A DNA stretch of 64,000 nt from contig OY755039.1 of the NCBI GenBank assembly GCA_963576565.1, forward strand, positions 26,736,602 to 26,800,601, written 5' to 3'. The notes below the pieces were generated by a model, which ran no database searches, was not told the DNA's origin, and saw only the letters and a list, made by a program, of their open reading frames with translations. The position numbers were made by a program, and so were the translations under genes. The stretch is from Aspidapion aeneum. Lineage: Eukaryota; Arthropoda; Insecta; Coleoptera; Brentidae. Position 1 is the first letter of the stretch, and every line of letters starts with the position of its first letter. Below, one piece after another: positions 1-16,742 of this stretch.

Positions 1-823
1 AAATACCGTTGCTAAAAACTGCGTTTAAACAACGCCTTTATCAAATTAAAACAGAAACGTTTTTACATTAGTTTCAAGTGATTTTTATCAACGTTAAAAT
101 CACATTAGACTCACGCCTTTTCTACACGACTTTTAAAACGCGACTTGCATGGCTTTGCTACCAAATATTTTTGAGATTTTACTAGCAGCATCGCCACCTA
201 TAGTCGGGATTTTTCACTTTGACGAAATCTATCAGGCAGTGCTTTGGCCTCTAAACTCCAAAAACCTGTTAAGGGACTGATCCCTGATCCACGATCACGA
301 CGCATCTGTTATTAACCTGATAAAGACACATAAATATTCTGTGAAAGTGTTTACTGTTCATAAATCTTGTTTAGCTATTATAAAAACATAATGTATATAG
401 ACAGATACATAGATATTTTGTCTTGCCTTGAGCGCCATCTTTAAAATTGTCTGGAAGTGTTGTAGTCTTAAACTAGTGAACTTTTATAACTTCCTTTCGA
501 GTCTTAAAAGACGCAGAAAGTCAGTAGGTTTGAGAAGTCTTAATCTAGTTGCGTTTTAGAACATGTTGTGGAGGACTTTTCAAGTGCGAATTTGGTACAT
601 GAAAATAACGAGGGAAAAAACACGTTATATACACAGCACCAGAAACTTCAGCAAAAAGTACATTTTTATAGCTTGATTTCTCCTTGTTTTTAAGTTATTT
701 TTAAGCATGTAGATTTAACAAAATCAATATTACATGTTATGAGGTTGTTTTCAAATAAAAAAAAAACTTTGTTATTTTTGTTCACGTGAATTTAACGTTG
801 ATGTGATTTTTGTGCTATGTGGG
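1..823 (-). mobile_element. CCCA-ended TIR element, copy A, cut by window edge
   Basis: Read in reverse complement, this stretch aligns almost throughout with 18825-19655, so the two are inverted copies of one dispersed repeat. The visible end reads TCCCACATAGCAC on the minus strand; the other end lies outside the window. It has no coding potential and is rich in AACGT-type motifs. Superfamily not recognised. Confidence 0.75.
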
Positions 824-1038
824 AGGGTGTTTCACAACCTATTCCGACTAACTTTAACCACTTGTTCTGGGTTACATAAGAATTAGATATATAAAAAAAA
901 ATCTAAATATTAATCGAAAAGAAAAAGATTTTTTTTTAATGAAAAAAAACTTACCCCATTTTTTTCTCATAAATCTACATTGTTTATGTGGCTCTGAACT
1001 TGTGGTTAAAGTTTGTCGGAATAGTTGTAAAACACCCA
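824..1038. mobile_element. Small TIR element (MITE), mariner-like end
   Basis: The outer 45 or so bases at each end are inverted copies of each other, reading GGGTGTTTNACAAC inward. A TA follows the right end, as in Tc1/mariner elements, but no matching TA is visible on the left. It abuts the end of the preceding element. The small open frame here is poly-A/T noise. Confidence 0.5.
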
Positions 1039-1265
1039 GTATAATATCCCATATATAGACTTTATAATGTCTGATATATTCCCTTAATACTATAAATATA
1101 ATCATCACATAATTTTCCTATGACTAATTGACAACACTTGTTTATGAATATTTTCAAGCCTCCATACAATCACGGTGGACTATATAAATACTCTGCCAAT
1201 TTATGGGCACCTAAGCTCACACTAGGTACTATAGTTATAGTAAACGTGTAAGCTAATATAACTAA

Positions 1266-1625
1266 AATGTGAAATATGTTTTATTCAACTCCAGACTCAA
1301 TTATCTTTCGTTTGATACCACACAAGCTATGTTTTGAATTAAACTCTAATTTTCGAAATCTACCCCCACCCTTTAAAAAAAAACTAAAATGTATTTTGTT
1401 TAACTCCAGACTCAATTACCTATAGTTTGATATCACACACGCCATATTTTCACTTAAATTCTAATTTTTGAAATCCAGCCCACCTTTTTTTTTAAATCAC
1501 CTAAAGTGTATTTTGTTTAATTCCAGACTCAATTACCTTTCATTTGATATAACACACGCCATATTTTTACATAAACTCTAATTTTTTTAATCTACCCCCC
1601 ACCCTTTTGAAAAAAACCACCCTTT
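1266..1625. repeat. Three-copy ~118-bp minisatellite inside the Helentron-like element
   Basis: Three head-to-tail diverged units share ACTCCAGACTCAATTA, a CACACACGCCATATTTT-like block and an AAATCTACCCCCACCC-like block. The short relative at 20750-20960 carries about two units in inverted orientation, so unit number varies between copies. Confidence 0.8.
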
Positions 1626-1754
1626 TATTAGGCTTGCGTTCGGTGGATTTTGTTCATTTTTAAATGGGACCATCTCCACCCAAGATCCAGCCTAGGTACC
1701 AAATTTCATACGAATCGGGCAAGCGGTTTTTGAGTTATGCGCGTTGGTCGTTAC

Positions 1755-4700
1755 AGACAGACATACAGACAGACATACAGACAGACATACAGACAGACAT
1801 ACAGACAGACATACAGACAGACATACAGACAGACATACAGACAGACATACAGACAGACATACAGACAGACAGACATACAGACAGACATACCGACAGACAT
1901 ACAGACAGACATACAGACAGACATACAGACAGACATACAGACAGACATACAGACAGACATACAGACAGACATACAGACAGACATACAGACAGACATACAG
2001 ACAGACATACAGACAGACATACAGACAGACATACAGACAGACATACAGACAGACATACAGACAGACATACAGACAGACATACAGACAGACATACAGACAG
2101 ACATACAGACAGACATACAGACAGACATACAGACATACAGACAGACATACAGACAGACATACAGACAGACATACAGACAGACATACAGACAGACATACAG
2201 ACAGACATACAGACATACAGACAGACATACAGACAGACATACAGACAGACATACAGACAGACATACAGACAGACATACAGACAGACATACAGACAGACAT
2301 ACAGACAGACATACAGACAGACATACAGACAGACATACAGACAGACATACAGACAGACATACAGACAGACATACAGACAGACATACAGACAGACATACAG
2401 ACAGACATACAGACAGACAGACATACATACAGACATACAGACAGACATACAGACAGACAGACATACAGACAGACATACAGACAGACATACAGACAGACAG
2501 ACATACAGACAGACATACAGACAGACATACAGACAGACATACAGACAGACAGACATACCGACAGACATACAGACAGACATACAGACAGACATACAGACAG
2601 ACATACAGACAGACATACAGACAGACATACAGACAGACATACAGACAGACATACAGACAGACAGACATACAGACAGACATACCGACAGACATACAGACAG
2701 ACATACAGACAGACATACAGACAGACATACAGACAGACATACAGACAGACATACAGACAGACATACAGACAGACATACAGACAGACATACAGACAGACAT
2801 ACAGACAGACATACAGACAGACATACAGACAGACATACAGACAGACATACAGACAGACATACAGACAGACATACAGACAGACATACAGACAGACATACAG
2901 ACAGACATACAGACAGACATACAGACAGACATACAGACAGACATACAGACATACAGACAGACATACAGACAGACATACAGACAGACATACAGACAGACAT
3001 ACAGACAGACATACAGACAGACATACAGACAGACATACAGACAGACATACAGACAGACATACAGACAGACATACAGACAGACATACAGACAGACATACAG
3101 ACAGACATACAGACAGACATACAGACAGACATACAGACAGACATACAGACAGACAGACATACATACAGACATACAGACAGACATACAGACAGACAGACAT
3201 ACAGACAGACATACAGACAGACATACAGACAGACAGACATACAGACAGACATACAGACAGACATACAGACAGACATACAGACAGACATACAGACAGACAT
3301 ACAGACAGACATACAGACAGACATACAGACAGACATACAGACAGACATACAGACAGACATACAGACAGACATACAGACAGACATACAGACAGACATACAG
3401 ACAGACATACAGACAGACATACAGACAGACATACAGACAGACATACAGACAGACATACAGACAGACATACAGACAGACATACAGACAGACATACAGACAG
3501 ACATACAGACAGACATACAGACAGACATACAGACAGACATACAGACAGACATACAGACAGACATACAGACAGACATACAGACAGACATACAGACAGACAT
3601 ACAGACAGACATACAGACAGACATACAGACAGACATACAGACAGACATACAGACAGACATACAGACAGACATACAGACAGACATACAGACAGACATACAG
3701 ACAGACATACAGACAGACATACAGACAGACATACAGACAGACATACAGACAGACATACAGACAGACATACAGACAGACATACAGACAGACATACAGACAG
3801 ACATACAGACAGACATACAGACAGACATACAGACAGACATACAGACAGACATACAGACAGACATACAGACAGACATACAGACAGACATACAGACAGACAT
3901 ACAGACAGACATACAGACAGACATACAGACAGACATACAGACAGACATACAGACAGACATACAGACAGACATACAGACAGACATACAGACAGACATACAG
4001 ACAGACATACAGACAGACATACAGACAGACATACAGACAGACATACAGACAGACATACAGACAGACATACAGACAGACATACAGACAGACATACAGACAG
4101 ACAGACATACAGACAGACATACAGACAGACATACAGACAGACAGACATACAGACAGACATACAGACAGACATACAGACAGACATACAGACAGACATACAG
4201 ACAGACATACAGACAGACATACAGACAGACATACAGACAGACATACAGACAGACATACAGACAGACATACAGACAGACATACAGACAGACATACAGACAG
4301 ACATACAGACAGACATACAGACAGACATACAGACAGACATACAGACAGACATACAGACAGACAGACATACAGACAGACATACAGACAGACATACAGACAG
4401 ACATACAGACAGACATACAGACAGACATACAGACAGACATACAGACAGACATACAGACAGACATACAGACAGACATACAGACAGACATACAGACAGACAT
4501 ACAGACAGACATACAGACAGACATACAGACAGACATACAGACAGACATACAGACAGACATACAGACAGACATACAGACAGACATACAGACAGACATACAG
4601 ACAGACATACAGACAGACATACAGACAGACATACAGACAGACATACAGACAGACAGACAGACAGACAGACATACAGACAGACATACAGACAGACATACAG

Positions 4701-7700
4701 ACAGACATACAGACAGACATACAGACAGACATACAGACAGACATACAGACAGACATACAGACAGACATACAGACAGACATACAGACAGACATACAGACAG
4801 ACATACAGACAGACATACAGACAGACATACAGACAGACATACAGACAGACATACAGACAGACATACAGACAGACATACAGACAGACATACAGACAGACAT
4901 ACAGACAGACATACAGACAGACATACAGACAGACATACAGACAGACATACAGACAGACATACAGACAGACATACAGACAGACATACAGACAGACATACAG
5001 ACAGACATACAGACAGACATACAGACAGACATACAGACAGACATACAGACAGACATACAGACAGACATACAGACAGACATACAGACAGACATACAGACAG
5101 ACATACAGACAGACATACAGACAGACATACAGACAGACATACAGACAGACATACAGACAGACATACAGACAGACATACAGACAGACATACAGACAGACAT
5201 ACAGACAGACATACAGACAGACATACAGACAGACATACAGACAGACATACAGACAGACATACAGACAGACATACAGACAGACATACAGACAGACATACAG
5301 ACAGACATACAGACAGACATACAGACAGACATACAGACAGACATACAGACAGACATACAGACAGACATACAGACAGACATACAGACAGACATACAGACAG
5401 ACATACAGACAGACATACAGACAGACATACAGACAGACATACAGACAGACATACAGACAGACATACAGACAGACATACAGACAGACATACAGACAGACAG
5501 ACATACAGACAGACATACAGACAGACATACAGACAGACATACAGACAGACATACAGACAGACATACAGACAGACAGACATACAGACAGACAGACATACAG
5601 ACAGACATACAGACAGACATACAGACAGACATACAGACAGACATACAGACAGACATACAGACATACAGACATACAGACAGACAGACATACAGACAGACAT
5701 ACAGACAGACATACAGACATACAGACAGACAGACAGACATACAGACAGACATACAGACAGACATACAGACAGACATACAGACAGACATACAGACAGACAT
5801 ACAGACAGACATACAGACAGACATACAGACAGACATACAGACAGACATACAGACATACAGACAGACATACAGACAGACATACAGACAGACATACAGACAG
5901 ACATACAGACAGACATACAGACAGACATACAGACAGACATACAGACAGACATACAGACAGACATACAGACAGACATACAGACAGACATACAGACAGACAT
6001 ACAGACAGACATACAGACAGACATACAGACAGACATACAGACAGACATACAGACAGACATACAGACAGACATACAGACAGACATACAGACAGACATACAG
6101 ACAGACATACAGACAGACATACAGACAGACATACAGACAGACATACAGACAGACATACAGACAGACATACAGACAGACATACAGACAGACATACAGACAG
6201 ACATACAGACAGACATACAGACAGACATACAGACAGACATACAGACAGAACAGACAGACATACAGACAGACATACAGACAGACATACAGACAGACATACA
6301 GACAGACATACAGACAGACATACAGACAGACATACAGCAGACAGACATACAGACAGACATACAGACAGACATACAGACAGACATACAGACAGACATACAG
6401 ACAGACATACAGACAGACATACAGACAGACATACAGACAGACATACAGACAGACATACAGACAGACATACAGACAGACATACAGACAGACATACAGACAG
6501 ACATACAGACAGACATACAGACAGACATACAGACAGACATACAGACAGACATACAGACAGACAGACATACAGACAGACATACAGACAGACATACAGACAG
6601 ACATACAGACAGACATACAGACAGACATACAGACAGACATACAGACAGACATACAGACAGACATACAGACAGACATACAGACAGACATACAGACAGACAT
6701 ACAGACAGACATACAGACAGACATACAGACAGACATACAGACAGACATACAGACAGACATACAGACAGACATACAGACAGACATACAGACAGACATACAG
6801 ACAGACATACAGACAGACATACAGACAGACATACAGACAGACATACAGACAGACATACAGACAGACATACAGACAGACATACAGACAGACATACAGACAG
6901 ACATACAGACAGACATACAGACAGACATACAGACAGACATACAGACAGACATACAGACAGACATACAGACAGACATACAGACAGACAGACAGACAGACAG
7001 ACACAGACAGACATACAGACAGACATACAGACAGACATACAGACAGACATACAGACAGACATACAGACAGACATACAGACAGACATACAGACAGACATAC
7101 AGACAGACATACAGACAGACATACAGACAGACATACAGACAGACATACAGACAGACATACAGACAGACATACAGACAGACATACAGACAGACATACAGAC
7201 AGACAGACAGACAACAGACAGACATACAGACAGACATACAGACAGACATAAGCATACAGACAGACATACAGACAGACATACAGACAGACATACAGACAGA
7301 CATACAGACAGACATACAGACAGACATACAGACAGACATACAGACAGACATACAGACAGACATACAGACAGACATACAGACAGACATACAGACAGACATA
7401 CAGACAGACATACAGACAGACATACAGACAGACATACAGACAGACATACAGACAGACATACAGACAGACATACAGACAGACATACAGACAGACATACAGA
7501 CAGACATACAGACAGACATACAGACAGACATACAGACAGACATACAGACAGACATACAGACAGACATACAGACAGACATACAGACAGACATACAGACAGA
7601 CATACAGACAGACATACAGACAGACATACAGACAGACATACAGACAGACATACAGACAGACATACAGACAGACATACAGACAGACATACAGACAGACATA

Positions 7701-10700
7701 CAGACAGACATACAGACAGACATACAGACATACAGACAGACATACAGACAGACATACAGACAGACATACAGACAGACATACAGACAGACATACAGACAGA
7801 CATACAGACAGACATACAGACAGACATACAGACAGACATACAGACAGACATACAGACAGACATACAGACAGACATACAGACATACAGACATACAGACAGA
7901 CATACAGACAGACATACAGACAGACATACAGACAGACATACAGACAGACATACAGACAGACATACAGACAGACATACAGACAGACATACAGACATACAGA
8001 CAGACATACAGACAGACATACAGACAGACATACAGACAGACATACAGACAGACATACAGACAGACATACAGACAGACATACAGACAGACATACAGACAGA
8101 CATACAGACAGGACATACAGACAGACATACAGACAGACATACAGACAGACATACAGACAGACATACAGACAGACATACAGACAGACATACAGACAGACAT
8201 ACAGACAGACATACAGACAGGACATACAGACAGACATACAGACAGACATACAGACAGACATACAGACAGACATCAGACAGACATACAGACAGACAGACAT
8301 ACAGACAGACATACAGACATACAGACAGACATACAGACAGACATACAGACAGACATACAGACAGACATACAGACAGACATACAGACAGACATACAGACAG
8401 ACATACAGACAGACATACAGACAGACATACAGACAGACATACAGACAGACATACAGACAGACATACAGACAGACATACAGACAGACATACAGACAGACAT
8501 ACAGACAGACATACAGACAGACATACAGACAGACAGACATACAGACAGACATACAGACAGACATACAGACAGACATACAGACAGACATACAGACATACAG
8601 ACAGACATACAGACAGACATACAGACAGACAGACATACAGACAGACATACAGACAGACATACAGACAGACATACAGACAGACATACAGACAGACATACAG
8701 ACAGACATACAGACAGACATACAAGACAGACATACAGACAGACATACAGACAGACATACAGACAGACATACAGACAGACATACAGACAGACATACAGACA
8801 GACATACAGACAGACATACAGACAGACATACAGACAGACATACAGACAGACATACAGACAGACATACAGACAGACAGACATACAGACAGACATTACAGAC
8901 AGACATACAGACAGACATACAGACAGACATACAGACAGACATACAGACAGGACATACAGACNNNNNNNNNNNNNNNNNNNNNNNNNNNNNNNNNNNNNNN
9001 NNNNNNNNNNNNNNNNNNNNNNNNNNNNNNNNNNNNNNNNNNNNNNNNNNNNNNNNNNNNNNNNNNNNNNNNNNNNNNNNNNNNNNNNNNNNNNNNNNNN
9101 NNNNNNNNNNNNNNNNNNNNNNNNNNNNNNNNNNNNNNNNNNNNNNNNNNNNNNNNNNNNNTACAGACAGACATACAGACAGACATACAGACAGACATAC
9201 AGACAGACATACAGACAGACATACAGACAGACATACAGACAGACATACAGACAGACATACAGACAGACATACAGACAGACATACAGACAGACATACAGAC
9301 AGACATACAGACAGACATACAGACAGACATACAGACAGACATACAGACAGACGTACAGACAGACATACAGACAGACATACAGACAGACATACATACAGAC
9401 AGACAGACAGACATACAGACAGACATACAGACAGACATACAGACAGACATACAGACAGACATACAGACAGACATACAGACAGACATACAGACAGACATAC
9501 AGACAGACATACAGACAGACATACAGACAGACATACAGACAGACATACAGACAGACATACAGACAGACATACAGACAGACATACAGACAGACATACAGAC
9601 AGACATACAGACAGACATACAGACAGACATACAGACAGACATACAGACAGACATACAGACAGACATACAGACAGACATACAGACAGACATACAGACAGAC
9701 ATACAGACAGACATACAGACAGACATACAGACAGACATACAGACAGAACATACAGACAGACATACAGACAGACATACAGACAGACATACAACAGACATAC
9801 AGACAGACATACAGACAGACATACAGACAGACATACAGACAGACATACAGACAGACATACAGACAGACATACAGACAGACAGACAGACATACAGACAGAC
9901 ATACAGACAGACATACAGACAGACATACAGACAGACATACAGACAGACATACAGACAGACATACAGACAGACATACAGACAGACATACAGACAGACATAC
10001 AGACAGACATACAGACAGACATACAGACAGACATACAGACAGACATACAGACAGACATACAGACAGACATACAGACAGACATACAGACAGACATACAGAC
10101 AGACATACAGACAGACATACAGACAGACATACAGACAGACATACAGACAGACATACAGACAGACATACAGACAGACATACAGACAGACATACAGACAGAC
10201 ATACAGACAGACATACAGACAGACATACAGACAGACATACAGACAGACATACAGACAGACATACAGACAGACATACAGACAGACATACAGACAGACATAC
10301 AGACAGACATACAGACAGACATACAGACAGACATACAGACAGACATACAGACAGACATACAGACAGACATACAGACAGACATACAGACAGACATACAGAC
10401 AGACATACAGACAGACATACAGACAGACATACAGACAGACATACAGACAGACATACAGACAGACATACAGACAGACATACAGACAGACATACAGACAGAC
10501 ATACAGACAGACATACAGACATACAGACAGACATACAGACAGACATACAGACAGACATACAGACAGACATACAGACAGACATACAGACAGACATACAGAC
10601 AGACATACAGACAGACATACAGACAGACATACAGACAGACATACAGACAGACATACAGACAGACATACAGACAGACATACAGACAGACATACAGACAGAC

Positions 10701-13700
10701 ATACAGACAGACATACAGACAGACATACAGACAGACATACAGACAGACATACAGACAGACATACAGACAGACATACAGACAGACATACAGACAGACATAC
10801 AGACAGACATACAGACAGACATACAGACAGACATACAGACAGACATACAGACAGACATACAGACAGACATACAGACAGACATACAGACAGACATACAGAC
10901 AGACATACAGACAGACATACAGACAGACATACAGACAGACATACAGACAGACATACAGACAGACATACAGACAGACATACAGACAGACATACAGACAGAC
11001 ATACAGACAGACATACAGACAGACATACAGACAGACATACAGACATACAGACAGACATACAGACAGACATACAGACAGACATACAGACAGACATACAGAC
11101 AGACATACAGACAGACATACAGACAGACATACAGACAGACATACAGACAGACATACAGACAGACATACAGACAGACATACAGACAGACATACAGACAGAC
11201 ATACAGACAGACATACAGACAGACATACAGACAGACATACAGACAGACATACAGACAGACATACAGACAGACATACAGACAGACATACAGACAGACATAC
11301 AGACAGACATACAGACAGACATACAGACAGACATACAGACAGACATACAGACAGACATACAGACAGACATACAGACAGACATACAGACAGACATACAGAC
11401 AGACATACAGACAGACATACAGACAGACATACAGACAGACATACAGACAGACATACAGACAGACATACAGACAGACATACAGACAGACATACAGACAGAC
11501 ATACAGACAGACATACAGACAGACATACAGACAGACATACAGACAGACATACAGACAGACATACAGACAGACATACAGACAGACATACAGACAGACATAC
11601 AGACAGACATACAGACAGACAGACATACAGACAGACATACAGACATACAGACAGACATACAGACAGACATACAGACAGACATACAGACAGACATATAGAC
11701 AGACATACAGACAGACATACAGACAGACATACAGGCAGACATACAGACAGACATACAGACAGACATACAGACAGACATACAGACAGACATACAGACAGAC
11801 ATACAGACAGACATAAAGACAGACATAAAGACAGACATACAGACAGACAGACAGACAGACAGACATACAGACAGACATACAGACAGACATACAGACAGAC
11901 ATACAGACAGACATACAGACAGACATACAGACAGACATACAGACAGACATACAGACAGACATACAGACAGACATACAGACAGACATACAGACAGACATAC
12001 AGACAGACATACAGACAGACATACAGACAGACATACAGACAGACATACAGACAGACATACAGACAGACATACAGACAGACATACAGACAGACATACAGAC
12101 AGACATACAGACAGACATACAGACAGACATACAGACAGACATACAGACAGACATACAGACAGACATACAGACAGACATACAGACAGACAGACATACAGAC
12201 AGACATACAGACAGACATACAGACAGACATACAGACAGACATACAGACAGACATACAGACAGACATACAGACAGACAGACATACAGACAGACATACAGAC
12301 AGACATACAGACAGACATACAGACAGACATACAGACAGACATACAGACAGACATACAGACAGACATACAGACAGACATACAGACAGACATACAGACAGAC
12401 ATACAGACAGACATACAGACAGACATACAGACAGACATACAGACAGACATACAGACAGACATACAGACAGACATACAGACAGACATACAGACAGACATAC
12501 AGACAGACATACAGACAGACATACAGACAGACATACAGACAGACATACAGACAGACATACAGACAGACATACAGACAGACATACAGACAGACATACAGAC
12601 AGACATACAGACAGACATACAGACAGACATACAGACAGACATACAGACAGACATACAGACAGACATACAGACAGACATACAGACAGACATACAGACAGAC
12701 ATACAGACAGACATACAGACAGACATACAGACAGACATACAGACAGACATACAGACAGACATACAGACAGACATACAGACAGACATACAGACAGACATAC
12801 AGACAGACATACAGACAGACATACAGACAGACATACAGACAGACATACAGACAGACATACAGACAGACATACAGACAGACATACAGACAGACATACAGAC
12901 AGACATACAGACAGACATACAGACAGACATACAGACAGACATACAGAGACAACAGACAGACATACAGACAGACATACAGACAGACATACAGACAGACATA
13001 CAGACAGACATACAGACAGACATACAGACATACAGACAGACATACAGACAGACATACAGACATACAGACAGACATACAGACAGACATACAGACAGACATA
13101 CAGACAGACATACAGACAGACATACAGACAGACATACAGACAGACAGACATACAGACAGACATACAGACATACAGACAGACATACAGACAGACAGACATA
13201 CAGACAGACATACAGACAGACATACAGACAGACATACAGACAGACATACAGACAGACATACAGACAGACATACAGACAGACATACAGACAGACATACAGA
13301 CAGACATACAGACAGACATACAGACAGACATACAGACAGACATACAGACAGACATACAGACAGACATACAGACAGACATACAGACAGACATACAGACAGA
13401 CATACAGACAGACATACAGACAGACATACAGACAGACATACAGACAGACATACAGACAGACATACAGACAGACATACAGACAGACATACAGACAGACATA
13501 CAGACAGACATACAGACAGACATACAGACAGACATACAGACAGACATACAGACAGACATACAGACAGACATACAGACAGACATACAGACAGACATACAGA
13601 CAGACATACAGACAGACATACAGACAGACATACAGACAGACATACAGACAGACATACAGACAGACATACAGACAGACATACAGACAGACATACAGACAGA

Positions 13701-16641
13701 CATACAGACAGACATACAGACAGACATACAGACAGACATACAGACAGACATACAGACAGACATACAGACAGACATACAGACAGACATACAGACAGACATA
13801 CAGACAGACATACAGACAGACATACAGACAGACATACAGACAGACATACAGACAGACATACAGACAGACATACAGACAGACATACAGACAGACATACAGA
13901 CAGACATACAGACAGACATACAGACAGACATACAGACAGACATACAGACAGACATACAGACAGACATACAGACAGACATACAGACAGACATACAGACAGA
14001 CATACAGACAGACATACAGACAGACATACAGACAGACATACAGACAGACATACAGACAGACATACAGACAGACATACAGACAGACATACAGACAGACATA
14101 CAGACAGACATACAGACAGACATACAGACAGACATACAGACAGACATACAGACAGACATACAGACAGACATACAGACAGACATACAGACAGACATACAGA
14201 CAGACATACAGACAGACATACAGACAGACATACAGACAGACATACAGACAGACATACAGACAGACATACAGACAGACATACAGACAGACATACAGACAGA
14301 CATACAGACAGACATACAGACAGACATACAGACAGACATACAGACAGACATACAGACAGACATACAGACAGACATACAGACAGACATACAGACAGACATA
14401 CAGACAGACATACAGACAGACATACAGACAGACATACAGACAGACATACAGACAGACATACAGACAGACATACAGACAGACATACAGACAGACATACAGA
14501 CAGACATACAGACAGACATACAGACAGACATACAGACAGACATACAGACAGACATACAGACAGACATACAGACAGACATACAGACAGACATACAGACAGA
14601 CATACAGACAGACATACAGACAGACATACAGACAGACATACAGACAGACATACAGACAGACATACAGACAGACATACAGACAGACATACAGACAGACATA
14701 CAGACAGACATACAGACAGACATACAGACAGACATACAGACAGACATACAGACAGACATACAGACAGACATACAGACAGACATACAGACAGACATACAGA
14801 CAGACATACAGACAGACATACAGACAGACAGACAGACATACAGACAGACATACAGACATACAGACAGACATACAGACAGACATACAGACAGACATACAGA
14901 CAGACATACAGACAGACATACAGACAGACATACAGACAGACATACAGACAGACATACAGACAGACATACAGACAGACAGACATACAGACAGACATACAGA
15001 CAGACATACAGACAGACATACAGACAGACATACAGACAGACATACAGACAGACATACAGACAGACATACAGACAGACATACAGACAGACATACAGACAGA
15101 CATACAGACAGACATACAGACAGACATACAGACAGACATACAGACAGACATACAGACAGACATACAGACAGACATACAGACAGACATACAGACAGACATA
15201 CAGACAGACATACAGACAGACATACAGACAGACATACAGACAGACATACAGACAGACATACAGACAGACATACAGACAGACATACAGACAGACATACAGA
15301 CAGACATACAGACAGACATACAGACAGACATACAGACAGACATACAGACAGACATACAGACAGACATACAGACAGACATACAGACAGACATACAGACAGA
15401 CATACAGACAGACATACAGACAGACATACAGACAGACATACAGACAGACATACAGACAGACAGACATACAGACAGACATACAGACAGACATACAGACAGA
15501 CATACAGACAGACATACAGACAGACATACAGACAGACATACAGACAGACATACAGACAGACATACAGACAGACATACAGACAGACATACAGACAGACATA
15601 CAGACAGACATACAGACAGACATACAGACAGACATACAGACAGACATACAGACAGACATACAGACAGACATACAGACAGACATACAGACAGACATACAGA
15701 CAGACATACAGACAGACATACAGACAGACATACAGACAGACATACAGACAGACATACAGACAGACATACAGACAGACATACAGACAGACATACAGACAGA
15801 CATACAGACAGACATACAGACAGACATACAGACAGACATACAGACAGACATACAGACAGACATACAGACAGACATACAGACAGACATACAGACAGACATA
15901 CAGACAGACATACAGACAGACATACAGACAGACATACAGACAGACATACAGACAGACATACAGACAGACATACAGACAGACATACAGACAGACATACAGA
16001 CAGACATACAGACAGACATACAGACAGACATACAGACAGACATACAGACAGACATACAGACAGACATACAGACAGACATACAGACAGACATACAGACAGA
16101 CATACAGACAGACATACAGACAGACATACAGACAGACATACAGACAGACATACAGACAGACATACAGACAGACATACAGACAGACATACAGACAGACATA
16201 CAGACAGACATACAGACAGACATACAGACAGACATACAGACAGACATACAGACAGACATACAGACAGACATACAGACAGACATACAGACAGACATACAGA
16301 CAGACATACAGACAGACATACAGACAGACATACAGACAGACATACAGACAGACATACAGACAGACATACAGACAGACATACAGACAGACATACAGACAGA
16401 CATACAGACAGACATACAGACAGACATACAGACAGACATACAGACAGACATACAGACAGACATACAGACAGACATACAGACAGACATACAGACAGACATA
16501 CAGACAGACATACAGACAGACATACAGACAGACATACAGACAGACATACAGACAGACATACAGACAGACATACAGACAGACATACAGACAGACATACAGA
16601 CAGACATACAGACAGACATACAGACAGACAGACATACAGAC
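1755..16641. repeat. Giant (ACAGACAGACAT)n array, ~14.9 kb
   Basis: The array is built from ACAG and ACAT tetramers in a 12-bp higher unit, roughly 1,200 units by length. 8-bp (ACAGACAT) and 16-bp (three ACAG plus ACAT) variants shift the phase at many places and act as internal markers. Point variants such as CATACCGACAG occur at 1891, 2559 and 2683, and CATACATACAG at about 2421 and 3157, pointing to segmental duplication of about 0.75 kb blocks. The stretches 13.2-14.8 kb and 15.5-16.6 kb are nearly free of variants. Because 12 is divisible by 3 and no unit frame has a stop, all six frames are open; this is not a gene. Confidence 0.98.
8962..9161. other. Assembly gap of 200 N
   Basis: Exactly 200 N lie inside the array, with identical repeat on both sides. 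A round number suggests a placeholder gap, so the true array length is unknown. Confidence 0.99.
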
Positions 16642-16742
16642 GGCGCAACAAAAAAGTTTCAAAATCATCTGAAACGCAAAGATATATAAAAAATTTTGAA
16701 ATCGGAGCAACTTTTTTTTTCTCGAAAAAATTACGATCACCA

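Noticed and set aside
872..1108. 78-codon minus-strand frame
   Set aside because: It consists of poly-A/T sequence inside a small MITE.
1755..16641. CRISPR-like or bacterial repeat array
   Set aside because: There are no unique spacers and the context is eukaryotic; it is a microsatellite.
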